From NCBI GenBank assembly GCA_964618215.1, contig CAZTZE010000021.1, positions 1 to 64,000 of the forward strand: DNA of 64,000 nt, given 5' to 3'. Within the stretch, counting starts at the first letter, position 1, and each line of letters opens with the position of its first letter. A program made the translations under genes and the position numbers. The stretch comes from CG2-30-58-95 sp964618215. Lineage in GTDB: Bacteria; Chloroflexota; Anaerolineae; Anaerolineales; Villigracilaceae. The notes below the pieces were generated by a model. That model had not been told where the DNA came from. It was given only the letters and a program-made list of their open reading frames with translations, and searched no databases. This document shows positions 51,924 to 62,545 of the stretch, one piece after another.

Positions 51924-52045
51924 GCCGAAGGCCTACTCGGCACGGTCGCCCTTGTGGCGTTATAATATAGTTATACCGATATGCAATCCTCAACCGGAGC
52001 AAGGCGAATAGCTACTCGGGATCTCTCTCCGAGTAGGCCTTCGGC
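51924..52045. repeat. 17-bp inverted repeat spanning 122 bp
   Basis: GCCGAAGGCCTACTCGG (51924-51940) and CCGAGTAGGCCTTCGGC (52029-52045) are perfect inverted copies. The loop contains TATAAT (51961-51966). It may be a MITE-like element carrying a promoter for the following lipoprotein gene. Confidence 0.75.
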
Positions 52046-52092
52046 AGGGTGGGGAATGTCCATGTGTGGCCTATTTCCAAAGGAGGAATGCC

Positions 52093-54126
52093 ATGTCAAT
52101 CCGAAAGCACAGCCTCGTTATTACCCTCAGTCTGGTGATTCTCATCCTTATTTCGGCATGTGGCGGACGGGCTACCCCGGATGCCAGCGCGACCCTGGCG
52201 CCGATATATACTGCCGCCGCGCAGACCTTGCAGGCACTTTCCACTCAAGTGGCGTTACCCACTGATGTGCCTGCTCAGATAACCCCAATACCGACCCCTA
52301 CTCCCATCGTCCCTCTCCCGACACTGGCACCACCAGCCCTGCCCACACCGGTCCCGCAGGCGCCGCCCCCGCCGGTCACCCGTTGTGACTGGGTTGGATT
52401 CGTTGGGGATGTCAGCGTGCCAGATGGCTCCTCTTTTGCACCCTCCACTGCATTTACCAAAACCTGGCGACTCAAGAACATCGGCACCTGCACCTGGACA
52501 ACTGCCTATTCACTGGTTTTTTCCAGCGGTGCACAAATGGGCGGCCCATTAGCTCAAAATCTGCTTGGCAACGTCGCACCTGGACAGATGGTTGACATTT
52601 CGGTTAATCTAACGGCTCCCCTGACATATGGCCGCTATCGCGGTTACTGGCTGCTTCAAAACCCAAGCGGCGTTAGGTTTGGCTACGGCGCCCAGGCGAA
52701 AACTGCTTTCTGGGTGGATATAAACGTCGTGGGGCCAAATCCGACCACGACAACCATCACGGCCGACACACCTGATCCATCCACACCCGGCCAGGCGGTC
52801 GCGGTAAGTGTCACCGTGAGCGGAGCGGGTGCCACCCCGACCGGCACCGTTGCCATCACCGGCGCGGATACCAACTGCACCATCACGCTCGCGAGCGGCA
52901 GCGGCAATTGTAATGCGGTCTTCAACACAGCCGGAGCGAAGACCATCACAGCCACCTACAGCGGCGATGCGAACTATGCAAGTAGTGTGGGCACTACAAG
53001 CCATACGGTGAGCCAGGGTACCACGACGACGACCATCACGGCTGACGCACCCGATCCCTCTGTACCCGGGCAGACGGTTGCGGTGAGCGTTACCGTGAGC
53101 GGGGCGGGCGCCACCCCGACCGGAACGGTAGCCATCACTGGCGCGGATACTAACTGCACCATCACGCTATCGAGCGGGAGCGGCAGTTGTAATGCGACCT
53201 TCAATACAACTGGCGCGAAAACCCTCACCGCCACGTACAGCGGCGATGGGAACTACACGGGAAGTGCGGGCACAGCCGGCCACACCGTGAGCCAGGGTAC
53301 CACCACAACGAGCATCACAGCCGATACCCCCGATCCATCTGTGCCATTCCAAACGGTCGCGGTGAGCGTCACGGTGAGCGGGGCTGGGACACCACCCACC
53401 GGAACGGTAGCCATCACTGGCGCGGATACCAACTGCACCATCACGCTCTCAGGCGGAAGCGGCAGTTGTAATGCGGTCTTCAATACCGAAGGGGCCAAGA
53501 CTCTTACCGGCACATACAGCGGCGATGCGAACTATACGGGTAGCGCTGGCAGCGCAAGCCACACGGTGAAAAATGCCACCACCACGACCATCACGATTCC
53601 CCCTGGTCCATCCACCCCCGGCCAGACAGTGGCGGTGAGCGTCACCGTGAGCGGGGGAGGAACTACGCCGACCGGAACGGTAGCCATCACCGGCGCGGAT
53701 GCCAACTGCACTGTAACGCTTGTAGCAGGCAGCGGTAGTTGTAACGTCGTCTTCAACACAGCCGGAGCCAAGACCCTCACGGCCACCTATAACGGTGATT
53801 CCCTTAACCTTGGAAGCATGGATACCGAAGGCCATACTGTCAGCCAGGGAACTTCGACGACAGTCATCACAACCGATACGCCCGATTCTTCGACCGCCGG
53901 TCAATCCGTCTTGGTCAGCGTTACGGTGAGCGGGTCTGGCGTTACACCCACTGGAACCGTAGTCATCAGCGGCGCAGATGTCAACTGTAGCATCACGCTC
54001 TCAGGCGGAAGCGGCAGTTGCTCTGTGGTATTCAACACCATTGGCGCCAAAACCATCACGGCCAACTATGGCGGCGATGGGAACTATTTGGGTAGTCAGG
54101 ATACCGAGGCTCATACAGTAAATTAA
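52093..54126 (+). CDS. Lipoprotein with NBR1-type FW domain and five Ig-like repeats
   Basis: A 677-residue protein. Lipobox LISAC with Cys 23, a Pro/Thr linker, then an NBR1-like FW (four-tryptophan) domain at about 98-216, with TKTWRLKNIGTCTWTT and YRGYWLLQNPSGVRFGYG. Five Ig-like repeats (bacterial Ig-like, about 92 residues each) follow; each has TPTGTVAITGADxNCTITL and GAKTITATYSGDANY. It is probably exposed at the surface and used in adhesion or envelope structure. GGAGG lies before ATG 52093. It belongs to the same family as the lipoprotein at 54563. Confidence 0.87.
   Translation: MSIRKHSLVITLSLVILILISACGGRATPDASATLAPIYTAAAQTLQALSTQVALPTDVPAQITPIPTPTPIVPLPTLAPPALPTPVPQAPPPPVTRCDWVGFVGDVSVPDGSSFAPSTAFTKTWRLKNIGTCTWTTAYSLVFSSGAQMGGPLAQNLLGNVAPGQMVDISVNLTAPLTYGRYRGYWLLQNPSGVRFGYGAQAKTAFWVDINVVGPNPTTTTITADTPDPSTPGQAVAVSVTVSGAGATPTGTVAITGADTNCTITLASGSGNCNAVFNTAGAKTITATYSGDANYASSVGTTSHTVSQGTTTTTITADAPDPSVPGQTVAVSVTVSGAGATPTGTVAITGADTNCTITLSSGSGSCNATFNTTGAKTLTATYSGDGNYTGSAGTAGHTVSQGTTTTSITADTPDPSVPFQTVAVSVTVSGAGTPPTGTVAITGADTNCTITLSGGSGSCNAVFNTEGAKTLTGTYSGDANYTGSAGSASHTVKNATTTTITIPPGPSTPGQTVAVSVTVSGGGTTPTGTVAITGADANCTVTLVAGSGSCNVVFNTAGAKTLTATYNGDSLNLGSMDTEGHTVSQGTSTTVITTDTPDSSTAGQSVLVSVTVSGSGVTPTGTVVISGADVNCSITLSGGSGSCSVVFNTIGAKTITANYGGDGNYLGSQDTEAHTVN
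52741..54123 (+). repeat. Five tandem ~276-bp Ig-like coding repeats
   Basis: Repeat units start near 52741, 53017, 53293, 53569 and 53845. Units 1-3 are very similar at DNA level; units 4 and 5 are more diverged. This pattern suggests recent duplication and possible length variation between strains. Confidence 0.88.
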
Positions 54127-54562
54127 GTGTGAATAACATTGACCTATGGATGAACCCTCTTGAAGCGGATCATCCTCACTCAGTCGGGCGGACACGGTGC
54201 AACTTGTCCGCCCGATTGATGTTTAAGAAGGTAGGATAGAGATGTGAAAGGGTTTTTATATCTATACTGTGCACGGCCATAACTCGAACTTTTCGTTTAT
54301 GGTCGCTGCACTTAAGCTACCATTATGCACCAAACCCGTCAACGAATCGGAAACGAATAAACGAATGAAGTAGAAGTTGGACTTTGGACTAAAAGAAGAC
54401 AGGTATTCGTTTATTCGTTGGACATTCGTTGACTGAGGTTTCACGGTAAAAAACTCATTTTGTGCCCGCTTGAAGTATACCAAACCAATTAAGTTATAAT
54501 GAAAGTAACCTTATGCCGGTATCGCTTACCTTGCTGACCTATTTGTTGAAATGGAGGATATG
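54127..54562. other. Intergenic region with palindromic tandem repeat
   Basis: No gene is supported. Between 54338 and 54433 the words GTCAACGAAT and ATTCGTTGAC, and CGAATAAACGAAT with ATTCGTTTATTCG, form a long hairpin, with TTGGACT repeated twice in the loop. The remainder carries no clear feature; a promoter for the next gene is likely near 54480-54510 (AAGTTATAATG). Confidence 0.6.
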
Positions 54563-55234
54563 ATGCGCCTGATTAAACCATTCTGGATGTTCGCTATCCC
54601 TGTCTTGCTCATTTTGAGCGCTTGTGGTGGGAAAGCCACCCCCACCCTTAATCCCGATGCGGTCTACACAGCCGCCGTGGAAACGGCTTTTGCCATCGTA
54701 TCCAAAACCGCTGCCGCCGTGACCAACACGCCGACGGTCACGCTCACCCCTGGCCCATCCCCCACCTTGGGGCCATCCAAAACGCCGTTGATCACGGATA
54801 CTCCCCCTGGAGGAACCCCCCTGGCGACGAATACGCCATTCACCATTAACACGCCCCTGCCTGCCACACAGCAATCCTGCGACAACGCAGCTTATGTAAA
54901 CGATATAACGATCCCTGATTTTAGCGAGATCGCGCCCGGCGCCCAATTCGTCAAGACTTGGCGGGTCAAGAATAATGGTACTTGCATCTGGACCACCGGC
55001 TTCCGGCTGGTTTTTGGCTATGGAGGCGATGGGACTGATTGGAAAACCTCCCAGCCGGCTTACCTGACGAGGGAGGTCATCCCTGGCGAAGAGATTGATG
55101 TCTCGATGACGCTCAGCGCGCCGGTCAATACCGGCCAGTATGGCGCTCACTTCAACATGCAGAATAACAATGGATACAACTTCGGTACCGACCTGACCAT
55201 CATCATCAAAGTAAGTGGGACGCCCACGCCCTGA
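54563..55234 (+). CDS. Lipoprotein with NBR1-type FW domain
   Basis: About 223 residues. Signal and lipobox LILSAC, a Thr/Pro linker (TPTVTLTPGPSPTLGPS), then an FW domain (about 105-222) with VKTWRVKNNGTCIWTTGFRLVF, DVSMTLSAPVNTGQYGAHF and the NGYNFGTDL end. The FW fold is best known from the eukaryotic autophagy receptor NBR1, where it binds partner proteins; the bacterial role is unknown. GGAGG lies upstream. The queG start is 2 nt after the stop. Confidence 0.82.
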   Translation: MRLIKPFWMFAIPVLLILSACGGKATPTLNPDAVYTAAVETAFAIVSKTAAAVTNTPTVTLTPGPSPTLGPSKTPLITDTPPGGTPLATNTPFTINTPLPATQQSCDNAAYVNDITIPDFSEIAPGAQFVKTWRVKNNGTCIWTTGFRLVFGYGGDGTDWKTSQPAYLTREVIPGEEIDVSMTLSAPVNTGQYGAHFNMQNNNGYNFGTDLTIIIKVSGTPTP

Positions 55235-55236
55235 CA

Positions 55237-56361
55237 GTGCCTGAATCACTAGCACAGTCCATCAAGGCTGAAGCTCGCCGGCTGGGGTTTGCCCTCGCCG
55301 GCATCACTATGCCCGATCCGCCGCCCCATGGGTCAGTTTATGAGAACTGGCTGGCCATGGGGCGGCATGGTCAGATGGCGTATCTGGCCGATGAACGCGC
55401 CCGGGCGCGTCGCCTGGACCCGCGCCGGCTCCTGCCCGAATGCCGCTCGATCCTGGTATTGGGAATACTGTATCCGACCCCCCTTTCATCCCCCCATTTC
55501 GACCCCCACCTCACCCTCCCCCATTCCGCACTACAGGAATGGGGGAGGGCAGGGGAGGGGGTGGGCGAATCACCTCGCGGACGCGTCGCCGCCTACGCCT
55601 GGGGTTTGGATTACCACCTCGTCCTGCCTGAGCGCCTGCGAGCTTTGGCGGCGTTCATCGAAGCCCAGGTGGGGTATCCCATCCCCAACCGCGCGTACAC
55701 CGATAGCGGGCCGATCCTGGAACGTGACCTGGCCCAGCGCGCCGGCCTGGGCTGGATCGGCAAGAACGCCTCTCTCATCAATCCCCGTCTGGGTTCATAT
55801 TTCCTGCTAGCCGAGATATTGCTCGGCATCCAACTTGAACCCGATCCCCCTTTCGAATCCGATCGCTGCGGAACCTGTACACGCTGCATTGACGCCTGCC
55901 CGGCACATTGCATTCTCCCCGACCGCAGCCTGGATGCCCGGCGTTGTATTGCATACTTGACGATTGAGCTGAAAGGAGAAATCCCACCCGATTTGCGCCC
56001 GCTCATGGGTGAGTGGGTCTTCGGCTGTGACGTTTGCCAGATGGTCTGTCCGTGGAACCGCTTCGCCGCGCCAAGCAGAGACCCGGCCTTTGCGCCCCGT
56101 CCCGGCGTACCGCGGCCGGACCTGATCGCTGAACTGGCGCTCAGCCCACAGGAGTTCAACCGCAAGTTCAAGGATAGTCCAGTCCAACGCGCCCGCCGGC
56201 GCGGTTACTTGCGCAACGTGGCAATTGCACTCGGTAACGCGCGTGCCCCGGCGGCCCTTCCGGCGCTTCGAGAAGCTTTGCGTGACTCTGAACCGCTGGT
56301 GCGTGCATCTGTTGCTTGGGCGATTGAACAGATAAGAACCAGAATCCGTGATAATCGGTAG
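55237..56361 (+). CDS. queG: Epoxyqueuosine reductase QueG
   Basis: A 374-residue protein. The cobalamin-binding N-terminal domain and the reductase fold carry YTDSGPILERDLAQRAGLGWIGKNA. The ferredoxin-like part has CGTCTRCIDACPAHCI and CDVCQMVCPWNRFA for two [4Fe-4S] clusters; a HEAT-like C-terminus follows. It reduces epoxyqueuosine to queuosine in tRNA, using cobalamin. About 28 residues after VLGILYP (SSPHFDPHLTLPH and following) derive from a palindromic repeat; normal proteins are shorter there. GTG start right behind the upstream lipoprotein gene. Confidence 0.93.
   Translation: MPESLAQSIKAEARRLGFALAGITMPDPPPHGSVYENWLAMGRHGQMAYLADERARARRLDPRRLLPECRSILVLGILYPTPLSSPHFDPHLTLPHSALQEWGRAGEGVGESPRGRVAAYAWGLDYHLVLPERLRALAAFIEAQVGYPIPNRAYTDSGPILERDLAQRAGLGWIGKNASLINPRLGSYFLLAEILLGIQLEPDPPFESDRCGTCTRCIDACPAHCILPDRSLDARRCIAYLTIELKGEIPPDLRPLMGEWVFGCDVCQMVCPWNRFAAPSRDPAFAPRPGVPRPDLIAELALSPQEFNRKFKDSPVQRARRRGYLRNVAIALGNARAPAALPALREALRDSEPLVRASVAWAIEQIRTRIRDNR
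55476..55570. repeat. C/G-rich palindromic element inside queG
   Basis: CCCTCCCCCATTCC (55514-55527) and GGAATGGGGGAGGG (55536-55549) form the central hairpin. The left part (about 25 bp, 55476-55500) is an inverted copy of sequence at 41280-41304. The insertion is in frame. Confidence 0.88.
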
Positions 56362-56400
56362 TGGCGTAAGGTCAAGTGATTGTGGGGCAGGATGCCATCC

Positions 56401-57854
56401 CATAGGCATCAAGCTAAGGGCAGGGCAAGTTGTGCTAATTGAGCATAGGCATTAGGTTGTCCGCGCCGTTTTTACTTGAGAGAAAATCGTTGGATATGGA
56501 GCAGGAAATTGTCGAAAACCTTTGCCAAGGCGCGCACATCTGAAAGGCATTGCTTGAAAGATCGGGCAAAACGCTCCAGCACTTTTCTGAAGCGTACATT
56601 GCTGATTTCTCGGCCTGACCAAATATCGTCCGGGATGCGTAAGGGCGCAATCAGAAAATGGATGATGACGATCCCGATCATCTTGGCATAGAGTTCAGTC
56701 AACACTCGGTCTCTGCGCCAGTCTAAGATATGGTTGAGTCCGCAATAACTCTTCCAGAGCTTGAAAATCAACTCGATCTGCCAACGAATGCGGTAGAAGT
56801 CGTAGACATGTTTGAGGCTAATCATGGTAGCGGGCGTATTGGTGACAAACAGCGTCCAGCCTAACATAAACAAGTAAGATTGGCTGAGAGTTGCGCCTCT
56901 CTTTTTAGCGTGTGCTTTGGCGGTGCGGCGGCGTTTCTCGGCCACAGCGTCCGAATTGCGCAGAATGATCAAGCGACAAGGCAAGGCGTGCCGAATACCC
57001 AGCCTAACGGGCAAATCCGCGCTGTCTCCCGTTTGTTTTCTCAACAGGGTTTCCAGGTCAATCCGCTTGCCAGACTCGTCCAGCAAGGCAGTCAGATGGA
57101 AAAAACGGCTCAAAAAGTAGGCCGATTTGTCTGCAATCGCTAAAAAAGCGTCTAAACAGAAGTATCCCAGGTCTGCAATGGTAAGAGAACCGCGTTCCAC
57201 TACCTTGAGATACGCTCGATAGCCTTGATCTGCATCGGTTCCAGATTGAAGTTCAATCTGTTTCAGGTTGCCGCACAGAAACTCAAACACCAATTGTATT
57301 TTCAAAGCGGCCTTGGAGCCTTTTCCGCCATAACCAGGATATTCATTCGCCATGTTTTCCGGCAGGGCCTTTGTGCTGCTATCCAGGATATTGATGGCGG
57401 TGAACTGTTGCAAAATCGCCAAAGGCAATGGACAATTGTTTTTGAATATTTCCAGCGCCTGCGAAAACATTGCTCGCAGAAAAGTCACACTGAAAGGATT
57501 GATGCGCTCATCAATCCCTTGCGGCGTCACCTCTACACCCAGATCCAGGAACGACTGTGCCAACTCGTTCAGCGAGGCATTGGCTTTTTCCAAAAAGCCC
57601 AATACCGTTGCCTTTAGAAAAATCAGACCTGTGATGCTTGATTTACGGCGCACAAATTGGGTTTGCCGGGCTGTCTCTTCAATCGTGCCAGAAAAGAAAC
57701 CGACTATCTTCTCGCTGATGGCTGCCGAATCTACTTTCTTTATGTTAAACTTCATAGGGAGGCCTCTTTTGGAAATAGTTTGGTGTTACGCCACTATCCT
57801 ACATCAGAGGCCTCTCTTTTTCAAGCTCTCTCGCATCTTAGCTTGATGCCTATG
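56401..57854 (-). mobile_element. Complete IS4-family insertion sequence
   Basis: About 1454 bp with perfect 18-bp terminal inverted repeats CATAGGCATCAAGCTAAG (56401-56418) and the complement (57837-57854). An 11-bp target duplication GGATGCCATCC flanks it (56390-56400 and 57855-57865). One transposase gene occupies the interior. Size, ends and duplication length fit the IS4 family. It lies between queG and radC and disrupts no gene. Confidence 0.93.
56472..57755 (-). CDS. IS4-family transposase
   Basis: A 427-residue DDE transposase. It has NILDSSTKALPE with the first catalytic Asp, LTIADLGYFCLDAF with the second Asp region, and the IS4 signature YRIRWQIELIFKLWK, which exactly fits Y-(2)-R-(3)-E-(6)-K with the catalytic Glu. 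The frame is intact from end to end and the element has perfect ends, so it may be active. Confidence 0.93.
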   Translation of the reverse strand: MKFNIKKVDSAAISEKIVGFFSGTIEETARQTQFVRRKSSITGLIFLKATVLGFLEKANASLNELAQSFLDLGVEVTPQGIDERINPFSVTFLRAMFSQALEIFKNNCPLPLAILQQFTAINILDSSTKALPENMANEYPGYGGKGSKAALKIQLVFEFLCGNLKQIELQSGTDADQGYRAYLKVVERGSLTIADLGYFCLDAFLAIADKSAYFLSRFFHLTALLDESGKRIDLETLLRKQTGDSADLPVRLGIRHALPCRLIILRNSDAVAEKRRRTAKAHAKKRGATLSQSYLFMLGWTLFVTNTPATMISLKHVYDFYRIRWQIELIFKLWKSYCGLNHILDWRRDRVLTELYAKMIGIVIIHFLIAPLRIPDDIWSGREISNVRFRKVLERFARSFKQCLSDVRALAKVFDNFLLHIQRFSLK

Positions 57855-57877
57855 GGATGCCATCCCGCTCCACTCAT

Positions 57878-58582
57878 TTATCCAAACCCCAATCCCCGTT
57901 CCTTCAACGACACCCACCTTCCCTGCCCGATGACCATGTGATCCAGCACGTCAATATCCAGCAGTTTCCCGGCCTGGACGATGGCGCGCGTCACGGCCAC
58001 GTCGTCGGGGCTGGGCGTCGGGTCGCCGCTGGGGTGATTATGTACCACGATAATGGCTGGCGTCCCGCGCCGGATGGCCGGTTTGAACACCTCGCCAACG
58101 TGCACCTGGGCGCTGTTGACCGAGCCTTTGTAGACCTCGACAATTTCCAGCACGCGGTTGCGTGTGTCGAGCAGGAAGACGCGCAGGTGCTCCTGCTCCA
58201 ACCCGGACATCTCGTATAAGACCAGCGCAGCCGCGTCGGCGGGGCTATTGATCATCGGGCGCTCCTCCGGCGATTCGAGCGTCAGCCGCCGGCCAAGTTC
58301 AATGGCGGCTTGGATCTGGGCGGCTTTGGCTGCGCCGATTCCATGCTGGTTACATAGTTCATCGAACGGGGCGCGATGCAACCCGGCCAGCCCGTTGAAG
58401 GCTTTCAACAGGCGTTGACCGACCTGTACTGCATTTTCGCCCGGCACGCCAACGCGTAAGAGGATGGCGATCAGCTCGGCATTCGACAGCGCCTGCGGCC
58501 CGATTTTTGCCAGCCGCTCGCGCGGACGTTCGTCCAACGCCAGGTCGGTGATGCGGTAGACGGGTTTGACGGATTCGTTCAT
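57878..58582 (-). CDS. radC: RadC-family JAB-domain protein
   Basis: About 234 residues. The N-terminal UPF0758 helix-hairpin-helix region (ERLAKIGPQALSNAELIAIL) precedes a JAB/JAMM domain with the metal motif HNHPSGDPTPSPDD (about 180-193) and EHLRVFLLDTRNRVL. Its role is historically tied to DNA repair, but this is unproven. ATG 58582 has GGAGG at good spacing; a start two codons earlier is possible. Adjacent to the IS element. Confidence 0.9.
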   Translation of the reverse strand: MNESVKPVYRITDLALDERPRERLAKIGPQALSNAELIAILLRVGVPGENAVQVGQRLLKAFNGLAGLHRAPFDELCNQHGIGAAKAAQIQAAIELGRRLTLESPEERPMINSPADAAALVLYEMSGLEQEHLRVFLLDTRNRVLEIVEVYKGSVNSAQVHVGEVFKPAIRRGTPAIIVVHNHPSGDPTPSPDDVAVTRAIVQAGKLLDIDVLDHMVIGQGRWVSLKERGLGFG

Positions 58583-58743
58583 GGACATTCCTCCAAAACA
58601 GGATACCCTATTTTACAGCCAAATTTCATCCGGCGCGCTGCTTGACATTCCTCTCCCCCTCAATTAGAATAACGCACGCCCAAGATACACCCCAAAAGAT
58701 GCAAGCATCCTATCGGGTGACCGCACCCCTTCGGGGTGCAAGC

Positions 58744-58816
58744 GGGCCTGTAGCGCAGTTGGGAGCGCGCTTCAATCGCACTGAAGAGGTCGAGGGTTCG
58801 AATCCCTCCAGGTCCA
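58744..58816 (+). tRNA. tRNA-Ala (CGC)
   Basis: Acceptor GGGCCTG/CAGGTCC with G3-U70, the alanine identity pair. D arm GCGC...GCGC. Anticodon loop ATCGCAC, anticodon CGC. T arm GAGGG-TTCGAAT-CCCTC. 73 nt without an encoded CCA. Confidence 0.92.
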
Positions 58817-58822
58817 CAGGAC

Positions 58823-58921
58823 AGTGATCAGTGTTCAGTAACCAGTATTCAGTCACTGTCCACTGTCCACTGTCCACTGAACACTGATAACTGATAACTG
58901 ATAACTGATAACTGATAACTG
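58823..58921. repeat. Heptanucleotide tandem array between two tRNA genes
   Basis: About 14 units with a 7-nt period: TGATCAG, TGTTCAG, TAACCAG, TATTCAG, then TCCACTG three times, AACACTG, and ATAACTG five times. One unit near 58851 is 6 nt. It fills the space between the tRNA-Ala genes. Confidence 0.92.
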
Positions 58922-58928
58922 AAAGAAC

Positions 58929-59001
58929 GGGCCCATAGCGCAGTTGGGAGCGCGTCTCAATGGCATTGAGAAGGTCGAGGGTTCGAATCCCTCTGGGTCC
59001 A
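58929..59001 (+). tRNA. tRNA-Ala (GGC)
   Basis: Acceptor GGGCCCA/TGGGTCC with G3-U70. Anticodon loop ATGGCAT, anticodon GGC. T arm GAGGG-TTCGAAT-CCCTC. Very similar to the upstream tRNA-Ala (CGC). 73 nt without encoded CCA. Confidence 0.93.
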
Positions 59002-59004
59002 CTA

Positions 59005-59046
59005 GAGAGAATAGAGAATAGAGATTAGAGATTAGAGATTAGTCTC
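59005..59046. repeat. Heptanucleotide tandem array after the second tRNA
   Basis: Units GAGAGAA, TAGAGAA, TAGAGAT (three times), TAGTCTC follow in register, with complementary TCTCTGCTCTCC at the end. Confidence 0.82.
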
Positions 59047-59075
59047 TGCTCTCCAATATCAAATATCGGAAAGTC

Positions 59076-59478
59076 AAGACAGGAGTAGTAGGTCATCCCG
59101 TCAGCGAGTTGGGAGAGCGAGGTGGAAGCCCAGCATGGTATCCTACGGGAATGCCGCAAGACCGAACTCGCCTGTTACTCTGAGCGGAGGGTCGAGTAGC
59201 CGATGTTTTTCTGGCGTACACCTGCACTTGCCGCAGGTGCAAGTGTCGAGACCCGGAGGCGAAGAGAGACTGCGCTGGTGAATCCAGTAGTCAGCGCCGG
59301 GACAGCCCGTTATCGCGAAAAGAGTGGTGTTTTAGTTGCATAGTTGAATAGTTTTGTAGTTGGGTAGTTCAGCAGACTACAAAACTATCAAACTACAAAA
59401 CTACGTAATTAAGCACAAACCGGGTGGTACCGCGGAGAATCAACCCTTCGTCCCTGAGTGGATGAAGGGATTTTTATT
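59076..59478 (+). promoter_or_regulatory. T-box leader of leuS
   Basis: The hallmark T-box sequence CCGGGTGGTACCGCGG lies at about 59420-59436. It is followed by a terminator (59443-59477: CCCTTCGTCC pairs with GGATGAAGGG, then ATTTTTATT). The stem I region starts near 59085 (GGAGTAGTAGG). The leader senses uncharged tRNA, presumably tRNA-Leu given the gene; the specifier codon was not assigned. It is longer than usual because repeat sequences (59217-59248 and 59333-59404) lie in it. Confidence 0.88.
59333..59404. repeat. Octanucleotide tandem array inside the T-box leader
   Basis: Nine units of 8 nt: TAGTTGCA, TAGTTGAA, TAGTTTTG, TAGTTGGG, TAGTTCAG, CAGACTAC, AAAACTAT, CAAACTAC, AAAACTAC. 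The two halves are complementary, so the array folds into one long hairpin just before the antiterminator. Confidence 0.9.
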
Positions 59479-59559
59479 GCCGAAAGGAGGCACGCCATGT
59501 TTGAGAATAGCAGAACCAGATACGAGGTCCGCCCCTGTCTTCGCGCGCGCCTCCTCATT

Positions 59560-59615
59560 AAGTCAAACGTCTAAAGTCCAACGTCAGACGTTTGACATTT
59601 GACGTTCAACATTTA
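59560..59615. repeat. Heptanucleotide array before leuS
   Basis: Eight units in register: AAGTCAA, ACGTCTA, AAGTCCA, ACGTCAG, ACGTTTG, ACATTTG, ACGTTCA, ACATTTA. Located between the T-box terminator and the leuS start. Confidence 0.85.
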
Positions 59616-59648
59616 CATCCAACCGAATTTATTATCATCGAGGTAAAA

Positions 59649-62126
<2,478 letters not shown>

Positions 62127-62131
62127 GAAAT

Positions 62132-62162
62132 TGTTGGTGTGACAGTTGAACTGTCGCACCAA
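62132..62162. repeat. Hairpin after leuS
   Basis: TTGGTGTGACAGTT and AACTGTCGCACCAA pair with one mismatch. There is no T-run behind it, so it is more like a palindromic repeat than an intrinsic terminator. Confidence 0.75.
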
Positions 62163-62216
62163 CATGACTATCAAACGAAGAAGCCCCTGAGGGTTGTTAT
62201 CCTTTTGGAAATTCCC

Positions 62217-62246
62217 TTGACGGAATCCTGACTAAACAGGTATAAT
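62217..62246 (+). promoter_or_regulatory. Strong promoter upstream of rpoC
   Basis: TTGACG (62217-62222), 18-nt spacer, perfect TATAAT (62241-62246). Predicted transcription start near 62253. Confidence 0.75.
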
Positions 62247-62545
62247 TCGCCCCGTTGACATATAATCAAAATCTGCGACATACGGCGAGCGCTTGGGACA
62301 ATAGTCTCATGCGCTTGCTTTTGCTTGCCATCTCGCACCCTTATTCGTTGTCACGGCGTCCACAGGATCGCTTCGCTGATGCCGCCGGTTTTCGCCTGTC
62401 CTGCCTGCACCTGACGCAGGCACAGGTGGCGGTCAGGCCAGGGCGGCACGAACGGTGTCGGGTGCGCGGGAAGTAAGTAGGGCGCGTTGGACAGAGATTG
62501 GCAGTCGTTCGCAGGTACTCATTCGGAAGATGTGGAGGCGGCATA
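62247..62545 (+). other. Long rpoC 5' leader
   Basis: About 290 nt without a supported gene between the promoter and the rpoC start. It contains hairpins such as TGCCTGCACCTGACGCAGGCA (around 62401-62421, a near-palindrome). It may be regulatory or a repeat remnant; no known family was recognised. Confidence 0.45.

Noticed and set aside
52741..54123. Tandem 276-bp repeats considered as a CRISPR or transposon array
   Set aside because: They form one open frame encoding Ig-like domains; no spacers or ends.
58823..59046. Repeats around the tRNA genes considered as a CRISPR array
   Set aside because: Period is only 7 nt with no spacers of constant length and no cas genes nearby.
62255..62266. 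TTGACA directly joined to TATAAT considered as a second rpoC promoter
   Set aside because: There is no spacer between the boxes, so it cannot work as a normal sigma-70 promoter; the upstream pair with an 18-nt spacer is preferred.
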